50,839 bases of DNA from Bacteroidota bacterium (GTDB lineage Bacteria; Bacteroidota; Bacteroidia; Flavobacteriales; Weeksellaceae), in the NCBI GenBank assembly GCA_023394415.1, contig JAEXAR010000025.1:1-50839 (forward strand), in the 5' to 3' direction. This document shows positions 33,987 through 43,361 of this stretch, piece by piece. Each line of letters starts with the position of its first letter. The stretch's first letter is position 1. Below the pieces are notes generated by a model that searched no databases, was not told where the DNA came from, and saw only the letters and a program-made list of their open reading frames with translations. A program made the position numbers and the translations under genes.

Positions 33987-34340
33987 ATGCTCAGAAATAA
34001 AACTTTACAAAAAACATTGTCGCTTCTTTTAGTTGCGGCATATACTTTTGTGGTTTTGTTTTCTGCAAAATTTCACACGCATACCCATAGTTTTTTTGGA
34101 AGTGATAAGTTTCAGAAATCTGATAAAATTGCTTCAGTAAAGACTCATAAATCAAAAGAAAATGATTGTGTTGCGTGTCATTTCTTAAGCAATAAAATCA
34201 CATTTCCTTCAGAAGATCTTCAACTTTTTAAGCCGGAAAAAAAATCTGGTTCAGAAGCATTTTTTTCAACTTCAGAGAATGAATTTCTAAAGGATATTTC
34301 CTATTTTAATCTCCGAGGTCCCCCAATAAATTTCATTTAA
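33987..34340 (+). CDS. Small exported His/Cys-motif protein preceding a TonB receptor
   Basis: The 117-aa protein has an N-terminal hydrophobic helix (LSLLLVAAYTFVVLF) that can act as signal or anchor. It is followed at once by a His cluster (FHTHTHSFF) and later NDCVACHF, a Cys-x2-Cys-His motif. The CxxCH could bind haem c or, with the His residues, a metal ion. The C-terminus ends in LRGPP-x-N, a pattern I recall from small proteins encoded before TonB receptors in Bacteroidota. The receptor starts 64 bp downstream. I infer a periplasmic metal-related accessory. There is no named family I can give with confidence. Confidence 0.65.
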   Translation: MLRNKTLQKTLSLLLVAAYTFVVLFSAKFHTHTHSFFGSDKFQKSDKIASVKTHKSKENDCVACHFLSNKITFPSEDLQLFKPEKKSGSEAFFSTSENEFLKDISYFNLRGPPINFI

Positions 34341-34366
34341 TTATTACATTTCAGGTATTTTTTGTT

Positions 34367-34380
34367 TCCGAAATTTCGGA
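34367..34380. promoter_or_regulatory. 14-bp perfect palindrome before the TonB receptor gene
   Basis: TCCGAAATTTCGGA is self-complementary and lies 24 bases before the receptor ATG. It could be an operator, but the position inside a likely operon and single occurrence make this weak. Confidence 0.3.
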
Positions 34381-34404
34381 TTCATCTTTATTTAATTAAA
34401 TCAA

Positions 34405-36789
34405 ATGAAATTTATCATTCAGATTTTGGTAGTCCTTTTAGGAATTACCAATTTGTCTGCACAAAACACCTACAAAGTTCAGGGCTTGGTTGAAGATTTT
34501 CACAACAAAACTGTGCTAAAAAATGCGCGGATAAAAATTGGAAATCAAAGTACACTTTCAGACGAAAACGGCAAATTTATTTTTAATGTTGTAAAAGAAG
34601 GCCAATACAATCTAAGCGCTGAACATCCTAATTGTGAAGGTTTTTCACGGGAAATTTCTGTAACGCAAGATGTGTTCATAACTGTAAATATGGAGCATCA
34701 TGTGGAAGAAATAGAAAGGGTGGTTATTACGGGAATCCGAAAACCATCAGGAAGTGTTGTTATTAAAACGCTCAGCAAAGAAACGATCTCTAAAAATTCA
34801 ACCGAAAATCTTGGGAATATTCTCACAAATATTTCCGGTGTAAGCGCATTGAAAACCGGAAATAACATTTCTAAACCCGTCATTCACGGGTTGTACGGAA
34901 GTCGCGTTTCCATCATCAATGACGGTGTGAAAATGTCTGAACAGGAATGGGGCGTAGAACACGCACCAAGTATTGAAACCAATGCTTTTGAAAGCATCAG
35001 CGTTGTAAAAGGTTCGGGTGTTTTGAAATACGGCGGCGATGCTGGTGGCGGCGTTGTTGTTTTGCAACCTAAAATTTTTCCGGCGAGAGATTCAATAATG
35101 GGCGATATTTCTGTTTCGGGAATTTCAAACGGACGTGGAATGAAAATCGCTGCAAACCTTGCTGAAACTTGGGAAAACCGTTGGTTTGTGAGAACGTCGG
35201 GAACGTATCAAAAACTAGGCGACCTTTACATTCCAAAACACACGCTTCAAAACACCGGAACGCAGGAGAATTCTTTTAATTTTTCTTTTGGAAACCGTTC
35301 TTTTATTCATGGTTTTGAAGTGAGTTACAGCGGTGTACACCAATATTTTGGGATTTTCCGAGGTTCACATTTGGGCGGTCCTGAAGATTTTTACAATGCG
35401 ATTAATTCCGGAGAGTCCGCGTATTTGGATAATTTCAGTTATAAAATTTTGAGTCCGAGGCAAGAAGTCGGTCATCATATTGCAAAAATTGAGGCTTACA
35501 AACGCTTTTACGGTTTCGGAAAATTGTCGTTTCATTATTCATTTCAATTAAATAACAGGAAAGAGTTTGATATCAGACGTGGCAAACTCAATACACTTCC
35601 ATCAATGGATTTAAGATTGATAACCCATAACGTAAAATTGGAACATCTCATTGAGCGTGAAAATTGGCAATTGGAAAGCGGAATTTTAGGAGCATTTCAG
35701 GATAATTATCCAAATCCTGCAACACAAGCACGAAGAATTATTCCCGATTATTATAGTTATGATGCCGGTGCATTTTCAGTTTTTCATTATAAACTGCATG
35801 AAAAGTTGAATACTGAAGCCGGAATTCGCTACGATTTCAACCGTTATGATGCTTACAAGTATTATGATCAAACCGATTGGGAAAAACGCTTTGAAGCGCA
35901 GTTTTCACAGTTTGAAGTTAAAAAAAGCGGCAGCCGTATTTTAACGAGACCTATTTTAAATTATCATCACATTTCCGCGAATATTGGGTTAGATTACAAA
36001 CCTTCGGAACATTTGGATTTTAAAATTAATGTTTCCAGAGCGAGTCGAACGCCGAATGCAGCCGAATTGTTTGCTGATGGTTTGCATCATTCCGCAGCCA
36101 TCATCGAAATTGGAAGTTTGAAGATTGGGAAAGAAGAAGTATATCACATTAATTTTTTAACCAAAGCAAAACTGAATGTTTTGAAAGGTTTGCAAATTGA
36201 ACTGAATCCTTATCTGATGCATTCTGAAAATTACATCAATCAAATTCCGACGGGAATTCAGAATTCTAATCGCGGGATTTTTATGATTTGGGATTATCAG
36301 CAGACTCAAGCCCGAATTTTTGGTTTAGACGCGGATTTGGAAATGAATTTCAAGGAAAATTTTAAATGGAATTCACAGTTCAGCACTTTGCGAGGCGAAG
36401 ATTTATCGAACAAAGAACCGCTGATTTTGATGATGCCAACGAATTTCAGAAATGCTTTGGAGTATCAAGTGAAAGACAAAAACAATTTCTATTTGAAAAT
36501 CGAAAATGAAACATTCCTAAAACAAAATCGTTTTCCGGTTCGAAATGTAGACTTGAATTTGATAGAAAACGGACAATTGGTAACCAAAACTTTGGACACC
36601 AGTTCTACACCCGACGGTTACAGCGTTTTCCACGTTTCTACAGGCGCAGATGTGCTAAAGAATCTGAATGTGAATTTCAGAATGAACAATATTTTTAATA
36701 CAGAATACCGCGAATATCTCAACCGATTAAGATATTTCGCGCCGGAATTGGGCAGAAGTCTGATTCTGACTTTAAAGTACAGTTTTTAA
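34405..36789 (+). CDS. TonB-dependent receptor, probably for a metal ion or metallophore
   Basis: The 794-aa outer-membrane receptor has a signal peptide (1-20) and a carboxypeptidase-regulatory-like domain (YKVQGLVEDFHNKTVLKNARI, about 22-105). The plug carries KPVIHGLYGSRVSIINDGVKM, EWGVEHAPSIE and VVKGSGVLKYGGDAGGGVVV. The barrel ends in LILTLKYSF. The plug pattern with HAPSIE resembles ZnuD-type and other metal TonB receptors. The neighbours also point to a metal: a His/Cys small protein before it and a lipoprotein starting DTHEHEE after it. The substrate remains an inference; zinc or copper are the leading guesses. Confidence 0.85.
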   Translation: MKFIIQILVVLLGITNLSAQNTYKVQGLVEDFHNKTVLKNARIKIGNQSTLSDENGKFIFNVVKEGQYNLSAEHPNCEGFSREISVTQDVFITVNMEHHVEEIERVVITGIRKPSGSVVIKTLSKETISKNSTENLGNILTNISGVSALKTGNNISKPVIHGLYGSRVSIINDGVKMSEQEWGVEHAPSIETNAFESISVVKGSGVLKYGGDAGGGVVVLQPKIFPARDSIMGDISVSGISNGRGMKIAANLAETWENRWFVRTSGTYQKLGDLYIPKHTLQNTGTQENSFNFSFGNRSFIHGFEVSYSGVHQYFGIFRGSHLGGPEDFYNAINSGESAYLDNFSYKILSPRQEVGHHIAKIEAYKRFYGFGKLSFHYSFQLNNRKEFDIRRGKLNTLPSMDLRLITHNVKLEHLIERENWQLESGILGAFQDNYPNPATQARRIIPDYYSYDAGAFSVFHYKLHEKLNTEAGIRYDFNRYDAYKYYDQTDWEKRFEAQFSQFEVKKSGSRILTRPILNYHHISANIGLDYKPSEHLDFKINVSRASRTPNAAELFADGLHHSAAIIEIGSLKIGKEEVYHINFLTKAKLNVLKGLQIELNPYLMHSENYINQIPTGIQNSNRGIFMIWDYQQTQARIFGLDADLEMNFKENFKWNSQFSTLRGEDLSNKEPLILMMPTNFRNALEYQVKDKNNFYLKIENETFLKQNRFPVRNVDLNLIENGQLVTKTLDTSSTPDGYSVFHVSTGADVLKNLNVNFRMNNIFNTEYREYLNRLRYFAPELGRSLILTLKYSF

Positions 36790-36812
36790 TCAATCTTATA
36801 AATTTAATAAAA

Positions 36813-37370
36813 ATGAAAAATATATTTTATTTAACGCTTGTTTTGTTCGCTTATTTATTAATCTTTTCTTGTCGTGGAAACGATATCCCTGAAGATACCC
36901 ACGAACACGAGGAAGTTGAAAAAGTTACTCTGACCATTGTTGAGAAAAATAACGCTGCAAACACACAAACCATCTATTATATCGGCGGAACTGCTGACAA
37001 AAACATCACGCTTCAAAACGGGAAAACATATGTTGTAAATCTTGATTTTTTCACGAAACATAACAATGCTTATGAAAGTATGTTGGATGAAATTATCCAA
37101 GAGAAGGATCAGCATTTTATCACTTATGAATTTGCAGGCGTTCAAGCCAATGTGATAAGAACAGCAAATGATATCATAAGAACAGATGGTAAAAAAATGG
37201 GAATGAAAACAGAATGGGCTGTAACTAGTGCGCCTTCAAGTGCAAAAGTAAATATCAAATTGTATCATGGCTCAACCTCTGTAAACGATAATTCACCTTC
37301 TGCAACCAATCAACTCGGAACTGTAACCGGAGGAGAAGCAGATGTAAACGCACTTATTACGATTCAGTAA
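36813..37370 (+). CDS. His-rich-start lipoprotein downstream of the TonB receptor
   Basis: The 185-aa protein has a lipoprotein signal with lipobox (LIFSC). The mature start RGNDIPEDTHEHEEVEKVTLTIVE puts a His/Glu cluster at the membrane end. The body is beta-rich (Ig-like), with ITLQNGKTYVVNLDFF and EIIQEKDQHFITYEF, features shared with a group of small lipoproteins next to TonB receptors in Bacteroidota. It follows the receptor by 23 bp and is closed by a terminator, so the operon is complete. Likely role: surface or periplasmic capture of the same ligand. Function is inferred. Confidence 0.72.
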   Translation: MKNIFYLTLVLFAYLLIFSCRGNDIPEDTHEHEEVEKVTLTIVEKNNAANTQTIYYIGGTADKNITLQNGKTYVVNLDFFTKHNNAYESMLDEIIQEKDQHFITYEFAGVQANVIRTANDIIRTDGKKMGMKTEWAVTSAPSSAKVNIKLYHGSTSVNDNSPSATNQLGTVTGGEADVNALITIQ

Positions 37371-37393
37371 TAATTTTTTTAAAAGTTTAATGG

Positions 37394-37420
37394 AGTCCGG
37401 CAATTTTGCCGGATTTTTTT
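37394..37420 (+). terminator. Terminator of the TonB receptor operon
   Basis: TCCGGCAA (37396-37403) and TTGCCGGA (37406-37413) pair around two bases, then seven T residues. Confidence 0.9.
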
Positions 37421-37466
37421 AAGAATAATAGTTGTTGATTATGAAGATTATTTTAATAAAAATTCC

Positions 37467-37474
37467 TATTTTTG
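37467..37474 (+). promoter_or_regulatory. -7 box for the trigger factor gene
   Basis: TATTTTTG matches TAnnTTTG, 37 bases before the ATG. Confidence 0.45.
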
Positions 37475-37511
37475 CGAACCCAATTTTTTAATAAAAATAT
37501 CTTAAAATATA

Positions 37512-38846
37512 ATGAACGTTACAGCACAAAATCACGATGAAGTAAGTGCATTACTTACGGTTACGATTGATAAAGCAGATTACAAAGACCAAGTAGAAAA
37601 GCAACTTCACAACTATGCGAAAAATGCGCAAATTCCTGGTTTCAGAAAAGGAAAAGTGCCAATGAGTATGGTGAGAAAGCAGTATGAAGCTCCGATTTCT
37701 TTCGAAGAGATTAATAAGCAGGTTTCTGAAGCGCTTAATAATTATGTGAACGAAAACAATCTGAAATTAGTAGGTCAGCCTGTTCCGGTTCCTGTTGATG
37801 ATTTAGATTTTAATGCAGAGCAGCTTTCTGTAGCTTTCGAAGTAGGTTATGAGCCTGATTTCAAAATTGATTTGGCAAAATACGAAGCGCCGCACTACAA
37901 AGTAGAAGCATCTGACAAAGAAATCAACCAAAGCATTGAAAATATGCAGAAAAGATTTGCTGAAAGAGAAGAGCAGGATAAAATCGGTAAGGATTCTTTC
38001 GTAGCAGTTCAGGTATCACAAGTTGTAGAAGCTGATGCTGAAGGTGAGCACAACCACCACCCAAAAACGGTTACCGTTAACAAAGATAACAAAGAAGCTT
38101 ACGATTTAGTAAAGAAGCTAAAGAAAGAAGACACTCTAAAGGTTTCTAAAGCTGATATACAAGGTAATGAAGAGTTGGCAAAACAGTTAGGTTTCTCTAA
38201 AGAAGAAGCAGAACACCTTCACCACGACGAGTTGGAGCTAAAAGTGGTTGATATTTACGGATTAAATCTTCACGAGCTTAATCAGGATTTGTTTGATAAA
38301 GTATATGGCGAGGGAAATATAACATCTGAAGAGGAACTTAAAAGTAAAGTAAAGACAGAATTGGATGAATACTTCCAACAGAATGCAGACGTACATTTTG
38401 TAAACAAAATTTTGGAGCAAGTAAACGAAAAAGAAGAAGTAAAACTTCCGGAAACGTTCCTTACAAAATGGTTAATGTTCAGCAACCAAAACATTACTTC
38501 TGAAGAGCAAGCAAAAGAAGTTTTGGAAGCAGAAAAAAATCAGGTGAAATATCAAATTATCGAAGGTAAATTGATGAATGATAATGATATTAAGTTAGAT
38601 TACACGGATGTTTTAGCACAGGCAGAACAATTGGTAAGAAATCAGTTGGCTATCTATGGAATTCACCACTTACCAGATGAGGAAATACAGAAGTATGCTG
38701 TTGAAATGTTGAAAGATCAAAACCAAGTACAACAAATTTCTTCTGAAGTTGCAATGGCGAAACTGAAAGATGTAATTCTTGAGAAAGCAACTAAAAAAGA
38801 AACAGCTATCTCTCACGATGAGTTTTTGGAAGAACTTAAAAAATAA
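37512..38846 (+). CDS. tig: Trigger factor chaperone
   Basis: Trigger factor binds the ribosome exit tunnel and shields new proteins. The N-terminal ribosome-binding domain is clear, including the signature loop as PGFRKGKVPMSMV. The C-terminal helical arms (about 250-444) are also present. The middle region where the FKBP-type prolyl isomerase normally sits (about 150-240) is divergent and lacks the family's aromatic pocket motifs. It carries two His patches instead, H180/H182/H183 (GEHNHHP) and H235/H237/H238 (EHLHHDE). Bacteroidota trigger factors commonly have a weak middle domain. It is monocistronic, followed by a terminator. Confidence 0.95.
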   Translation: MNVTAQNHDEVSALLTVTIDKADYKDQVEKQLHNYAKNAQIPGFRKGKVPMSMVRKQYEAPISFEEINKQVSEALNNYVNENNLKLVGQPVPVPVDDLDFNAEQLSVAFEVGYEPDFKIDLAKYEAPHYKVEASDKEINQSIENMQKRFAEREEQDKIGKDSFVAVQVSQVVEADAEGEHNHHPKTVTVNKDNKEAYDLVKKLKKEDTLKVSKADIQGNEELAKQLGFSKEEAEHLHHDELELKVVDIYGLNLHELNQDLFDKVYGEGNITSEEELKSKVKTELDEYFQQNADVHFVNKILEQVNEKEEVKLPETFLTKWLMFSNQNITSEEQAKEVLEAEKNQVKYQIIEGKLMNDNDIKLDYTDVLAQAEQLVRNQLAIYGIHHLPDEEIQKYAVEMLKDQNQVQQISSEVAMAKLKDVILEKATKKETAISHDEFLEELKK

Positions 38847-38865
38847 GAATTTTAAGAATATATAA

Positions 38866-38894
38866 AGACCACTGATTTTTCAGTGGTTTTTTTG
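38866..38894 (+). terminator. tig terminator
   Basis: ACCACTGA (38868-38875) and TCAGTGGT (38880-38887) pair around TTTT, followed by a T run. Confidence 0.9.
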
Positions 38895-38981
38895 TTTAAA
38901 CTTTATAAAAAATTTAACAATTTGCATTTGCATGCTCCGTATTTTAATTGTTATCTTAGATTTCACTAAAAGCATAGTTAT

Positions 38982-41900
38982 ATGAGGAAATTCTTATTAT
39001 CGTTCTCACTGTTCTTATTGATGGTGGGAAATCTAATCGCACAGACTATTCCAGTGGATAATTCTGTACGGATTGGCACACTTCCCAATGGGATGAAATA
39101 TTACATCAAAAAGAATGTTAAACCTGAAAAAAAAGTGGAAATGCGTCTTGCAATAGATGCAGGATCTGTACTTGAAGATGAAAATCAACTCGGTCTCGCT
39201 CACTTTATGGAGCATATGAACTTCAACGGAACCAAAAATTTCCCGGGAAATAAATTGGTTGATGCATTACAATCTGTCGGAATTAAATTTGGACAACACT
39301 TGAATGCTTATACCAGTTTTGATGAAACAGTTTATATGCTTCCTGTTCCTTTAGATAAACCCGGAAATCTGGATTTAGGACTAAAAGTAATGGAAGATTG
39401 GGCTTTCAACGCACTTTTAACCGATGAAGAAATCAATAAAGAAAGAGGCGTTGTTCTAGAAGAATTGAGACTAGGATTGGGTCCTGATAAAAGAATGATG
39501 GATAAATGGTTGCCGAAAATGGCTTACAACTCACAATATGCGAAACGTTTGCCAATTGGTTCTAAAACCATTCTTGAAACCTTTAAGCCTGAAGTTTTGA
39601 GAAAATTTCATCAGGAATGGTACAGACCAGATTTAATGGCATTGGTGGTTGTAGGTGATATTAATGTTGATGAAGTGGAAGCAAAAGTGAAGGCCAACTT
39701 CGGCAAGTATAAAAATCCTGCAAAACCAAGAGAAAGAACCGTTTTCTCGATGCCTGATCATAAAGAAACTTTGGTTTCTGTAGAAACTGATCCGGATGCT
39801 ACCAACTCACAAGTACAGTTTGTAATGAAAGAATCTGGTGTTAAAAAACCAGATGTAACCGTTGCCGATTACAATAAAGGTATCGTTCGAGGTCTTGTAA
39901 ATACAATGCTTAACAACCGTTTAAGAGAATTAACGAATTCTAACAATCCGCCATTTACATATGGATATGTGAGTTATGGCAACTTCTTGAGAACGAAAGA
40001 AGCGTTTTCTGGTATGGCGATGACTAAAGACGGAGGGCAAATTGCTGCTTTGAAAGTTTTATTGGAAGAAGTGGAGCGTGCAAAACGTTTCGGGTTTACT
40101 CAAACTGAACTAGACCGTGCAAAATCGCAGGTGCTTTCAAATTTGGAAAGAACTTATAATAATAGAGATAAGACGGAAAGCTCTATGTTGGTTGGTGAAT
40201 ATGTGAGAAATTTCCTCGAAAAAGAAGCCATTCCTGGAATTGCTTGGGAATTCGAGCAAAATAAATCGTTTTTACCATCTGTAACACTGGCACAAACCAA
40301 TAATGTAATTAAGGAATTTGTAAATGATGAAAGCCGAGTTGCGGTAATCACAGGGCCAAAAAAAGATGGAATCAGTTATCCAACAGATGCACAGGTTCTA
40401 AAGGTTTTTGATGATGTGAAAGTTGCTAAAATTGAACCGTATAAAGAAAAAGCTACTATTGCCAATCTTGTAAAACCTTTTAAATCTAAAGGTAAAATTG
40501 TAAAAACAGAAACCGATGCTAAGCTTGGAACTACCACGCTTACCTTAAGCAATGGTGCAAAAGTCACTTATAAGAAAACTGATTTTAAAGAAGATGAAAT
40601 TCTATTTTCGGCAAGAAGTTTAGGTGGATATTCATTGCTTTCGGATGCAGATTATATCAAAACGCAGTTTGCATTACCTGCACTTGCAGAAGCCGGTGTA
40701 AATGGGTATAACAAAAATGATATCAGCAATTATCTTGCAGGTAAACAAGTAAGTGTAAATCCATCTATTGGAGGTTTAACAGAAGGTTTAAGCGGAAGAA
40801 CGGTTCAGAAAGATTTTGGAACGATGATGGAAATGATTTATGCTTATTTTACAGGTTTAAACTATGATCCCGCTGCTTTTAATGCTTATAAGGATAAACA
40901 AAGTGCATTTTTAACAAATTTGGTTTCAGATCCTAATTTCTATTTCCAAAGTGAATTCCAGAAATTCAGAAATCAGAACAATCCAAGGTTTACAGGTCTT
41001 ATCCCTCTTGAAAACGATTGGAAAAAAACAGACTATAAACGCGCTTACGATTTTTATAAAGAAAGATTTGCCAACGCTGGAAACTTTCATTTCTATTTTG
41101 TGGGCAATATAGATGAAGCAAAACTTAAAGAATATGCAGGGCAATATTTGGCAAGTTTGCCTTCAACCAAGAAAACTTCAACATTCAAAGATACAGGCTA
41201 CAAACCAGTTTACGGAAACTATACAAAGGTTTACAAGAAAGGTAAAGATCCGAAAAGTATGGTACAACTCATTTATGGAGGTTTGGCTAAATACAATGAG
41301 AAAGAAGATTTAGCATTACAAGCACTTGGTGAAGTTGCCACTATAAAAGTGATTGAAAAATTAAGAGAAGAAGAAGGTGGCATTTACGGAGGTGGTGCAA
41401 GAGGAGGAATGAGTAAAGTACCATATGGTTCTTGGTTTTTCTCAATCAATTTTCCTTTAGGCCCGGAAAATGTAGATAAACTTACCAAAGCAGCTCTTAC
41501 AGAAATGCAGAAGTTGATCGATAATGGTCCTGATCAAAAGGATTTGGATAAATACAAAGAAGGCGAACTGAATGATAATAAAACGCAACTAAAAGATAAT
41601 AATTATTGGTTATCTAACCTTGCAAATTATCAGCTTGAAGGCGGTGACAGATATGAAATTTTAAATTATGAAGCAGCAGTAAAAGCCTTAACTGTAAAAG
41701 ATTTGCAGGCTGTAGCGAAAAAGTATCTTACTAAATCTAACTTAATTTCAGCTACATTAATGCCTGAAGACGGTTGGGAAGCTAATGTAAAAAAAGAAAC
41801 AAAACCTGTGGCGTCTGCAACTCCTGTAACCGCAGTTAAAGATTTAACAGTACAACAGGTTATTGACCATTACATCACAGCTTTGGGAGGAAAACAAAAG

Positions 41901-42428
41901 CTTGAAACCGTAAAGTCTATTAAATCAGTTTCAACCATGAAAGTTCAGGGTATGGATTTGATCATAACTACCTTACAAATGGCACCAAATAAAATGAAAA
42001 TGACTCAAAGTATGATGGGAAATGAAATGGGTGGAAGCGTTTTCGATGGTGAAAAGGGTTATATCTCACAAATGGGGCAAAAAGTAAATTTAACGCCTGA
42101 ACAGGTTAATCAATTTAAAGACAAGAAAATGTTTGATGCTCTTTCTATGAAAGCCTCTGATTATAAATCTGTAGAAAAAATAAGCGAAAATGGTAGAAAT
42201 TATTATGTTTTAACTTCTGATAAAGGTAAAACGTATTTTGATGCAGAAACCGGATTGCTTTATCGTGGTGGTGCTGATATGGGAGAAATGAAAGTTTTGG
42301 AATACAAAACGATTGACGGAATAAAAGTTCCTTCTAAAATGGAAATTTCCGCTATGGGACAGAAATTAGAAATGAATGTTACAGAGGTAGTCCTTAACAG
42401 TGGCGTTTCTGATGCAGATTTTAAATAA
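38982..42428 (+). CDS. M16 family zinc metallopeptidase (two pitrilysin units) with extra C-terminal domain
   Basis: This exported zinc peptidase of the pitrilysin family begins with a signal peptide (LLSFSLFLLMVGNLIAQ). The inverted zinc motif HFMEH is at 74-78 (His74, catalytic Glu77, His78) with the third ligand Glu161 in GVVLEELR. A second, inactive M16 half follows (about 500-930), including YGGGARGGMSKVPYGSW. Residues about 945-1148 form an added domain, starting VQQVIDHYITALGG, that resembles the LolA-like or outer-membrane-lipoprotein-sorting fold (SVFDGEKGYISQMGQKVNL...YFDAETGLLYRG). Such tails occur in Bacteroidota M16 proteins. Substrate unknown. A terminator follows. Confidence 0.93.
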   Translation: MRKFLLSFSLFLLMVGNLIAQTIPVDNSVRIGTLPNGMKYYIKKNVKPEKKVEMRLAIDAGSVLEDENQLGLAHFMEHMNFNGTKNFPGNKLVDALQSVGIKFGQHLNAYTSFDETVYMLPVPLDKPGNLDLGLKVMEDWAFNALLTDEEINKERGVVLEELRLGLGPDKRMMDKWLPKMAYNSQYAKRLPIGSKTILETFKPEVLRKFHQEWYRPDLMALVVVGDINVDEVEAKVKANFGKYKNPAKPRERTVFSMPDHKETLVSVETDPDATNSQVQFVMKESGVKKPDVTVADYNKGIVRGLVNTMLNNRLRELTNSNNPPFTYGYVSYGNFLRTKEAFSGMAMTKDGGQIAALKVLLEEVERAKRFGFTQTELDRAKSQVLSNLERTYNNRDKTESSMLVGEYVRNFLEKEAIPGIAWEFEQNKSFLPSVTLAQTNNVIKEFVNDESRVAVITGPKKDGISYPTDAQVLKVFDDVKVAKIEPYKEKATIANLVKPFKSKGKIVKTETDAKLGTTTLTLSNGAKVTYKKTDFKEDEILFSARSLGGYSLLSDADYIKTQFALPALAEAGVNGYNKNDISNYLAGKQVSVNPSIGGLTEGLSGRTVQKDFGTMMEMIYAYFTGLNYDPAAFNAYKDKQSAFLTNLVSDPNFYFQSEFQKFRNQNNPRFTGLIPLENDWKKTDYKRAYDFYKERFANAGNFHFYFVGNIDEAKLKEYAGQYLASLPSTKKTSTFKDTGYKPVYGNYTKVYKKGKDPKSMVQLIYGGLAKYNEKEDLALQALGEVATIKVIEKLREEEGGIYGGGARGGMSKVPYGSWFFSINFPLGPENVDKLTKAALTEMQKLIDNGPDQKDLDKYKEGELNDNKTQLKDNNYWLSNLANYQLEGGDRYEILNYEAAVKALTVKDLQAVAKKYLTKSNLISATLMPEDGWEANVKKETKPVASATPVTAVKDLTVQQVIDHYITALGGKQKLETVKSIKSVSTMKVQGMDLIITTLQMAPNKMKMTQSMMGNEMGGSVFDGEKGYISQMGQKVNLTPEQVNQFKDKKMFDALSMKASDYKSVEKISENGRNYYVLTSDKGKTYFDAETGLLYRGGADMGEMKVLEYKTIDGIKVPSKMEISAMGQKLEMNVTEVVLNSGVSDADFK

Positions 42429-42452
42429 TAAATAAAAAAATATAATTAATTG

Positions 42453-42477
42453 AAACGGGCTTTAGCCCGTTTTTTTA
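42453..42477 (+). terminator. M16 peptidase gene terminator
   Basis: AAACGGGCT and AGCCCGTTT pair around TT, followed by T residues. Confidence 0.9.
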
Positions 42478-42520
42478 TGTCTTAAGAAGGGGTTTGCCAA
42501 AAAGTTTAGATATTTTTATT

Positions 42521-42573
42521 AATGTATAATCTTCGGGCGGCACGTTTTGCGTGCCGCCCGAAGATTATACATT
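42521..42573. repeat. 24-bp perfect hairpin next to the mgtC-like gene
   Basis: Arms 42521-42544 and 42550-42573 are perfect inverted copies around TTTTG. The inner part CGGCACG / CGTGCC(G) recurs in the hairpin at 43362-43388. It lies seven bases after the mgtC-like stop. There is no T run on either side, so it is not a standard terminator. Confidence 0.85.
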
Positions 42574-42579
42574 TTACAT

Positions 42580-43242
42580 CTAAAGCGTAAAGTTAAAAAG
42601 CGTCTTGTTTTCCACTAAATATCGTTCCAAATCGGGAATGTTTTTTTCGCAAATATGTATATCGGCATATACAGTAAGGTGTTGATTTTCCTTCTTTTCG
42701 ATTCTAGTTTCTACAACGTGACGGGCAATTTTCTTCACCTCATTCAGAATTTCATTTTTTTTGTCGTAGTTATCGTAAGCAATTTCAAATTTCAAAACCT
42801 TTGAAGAGTGTTGTGGAACTAATATTCTGTTAACATACCTAGTGATATAAATAATAGCAAGTGCACAAAACAGAAACAGAAATCCAAGTGTTGCCTCACC
42901 AAAGCCTATTGCCATTCCAATTGCGGCTGAAATCCAGATAATTCCTGCTGTTGTAAGACCATATACATTAAAACCTTCTTTAAAGATAACGCCTGCACCG
43001 AGAAAACCAATTCCGGTACTGATGTTTGCAGCAATTCTTCCCGGATCTGAAGTGCCAACACCAACTTTAAAAGAAATGATGGTAAAGAGGGCAGAACCTA
43101 AGCAAATAATGGTAATGGTTTTTAAACCTGCAGATTTATCTTTTAGTTCTCGCTCAAAACCTAAAATTAATCCTGCAATAGTTGCATAAAGTGCCTTATA
43201 TAAATCATTAGCTTCTACTTGATATACTAAGTCTGTAAACAT
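42580..43242 (-). CDS. MgtC/SapB family membrane protein
   Basis: The 220-aa protein has the MgtC/SapB N-terminal membrane domain with four to five helices. The signature LGFERELKDKSAGLKTITIICLGSALFTIIS and STGIGFLGAGVIFKEG are present. A soluble C-terminal domain (about 150-220) of ACT-like character follows. The family is linked to magnesium limitation and acid or host survival; in Salmonella MgtC inhibits the F-type ATPase. Exact role here is unknown. It is a lone minus-strand gene between two related hairpins. Confidence 0.9.
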   Translation of the reverse strand: MFTDLVYQVEANDLYKALYATIAGLILGFERELKDKSAGLKTITIICLGSALFTIISFKVGVGTSDPGRIAANISTGIGFLGAGVIFKEGFNVYGLTTAGIIWISAAIGMAIGFGEATLGFLFLFCALAIIYITRYVNRILVPQHSSKVLKFEIAYDNYDKKNEILNEVKKIARHVVETRIEKKENQHLTVYADIHICEKNIPDLERYLVENKTLFNFTL

Positions 43243-43361
43243 GTTAGGTATTATTGGTTATAATTTGGTTGTAATGAATTCGAATACTTCAACATTCATT
43301 TCTATATAGAACTTCTAATCAAAGATTAAAGTTAACAAAAAATTAATATGGTGATAAAAAT

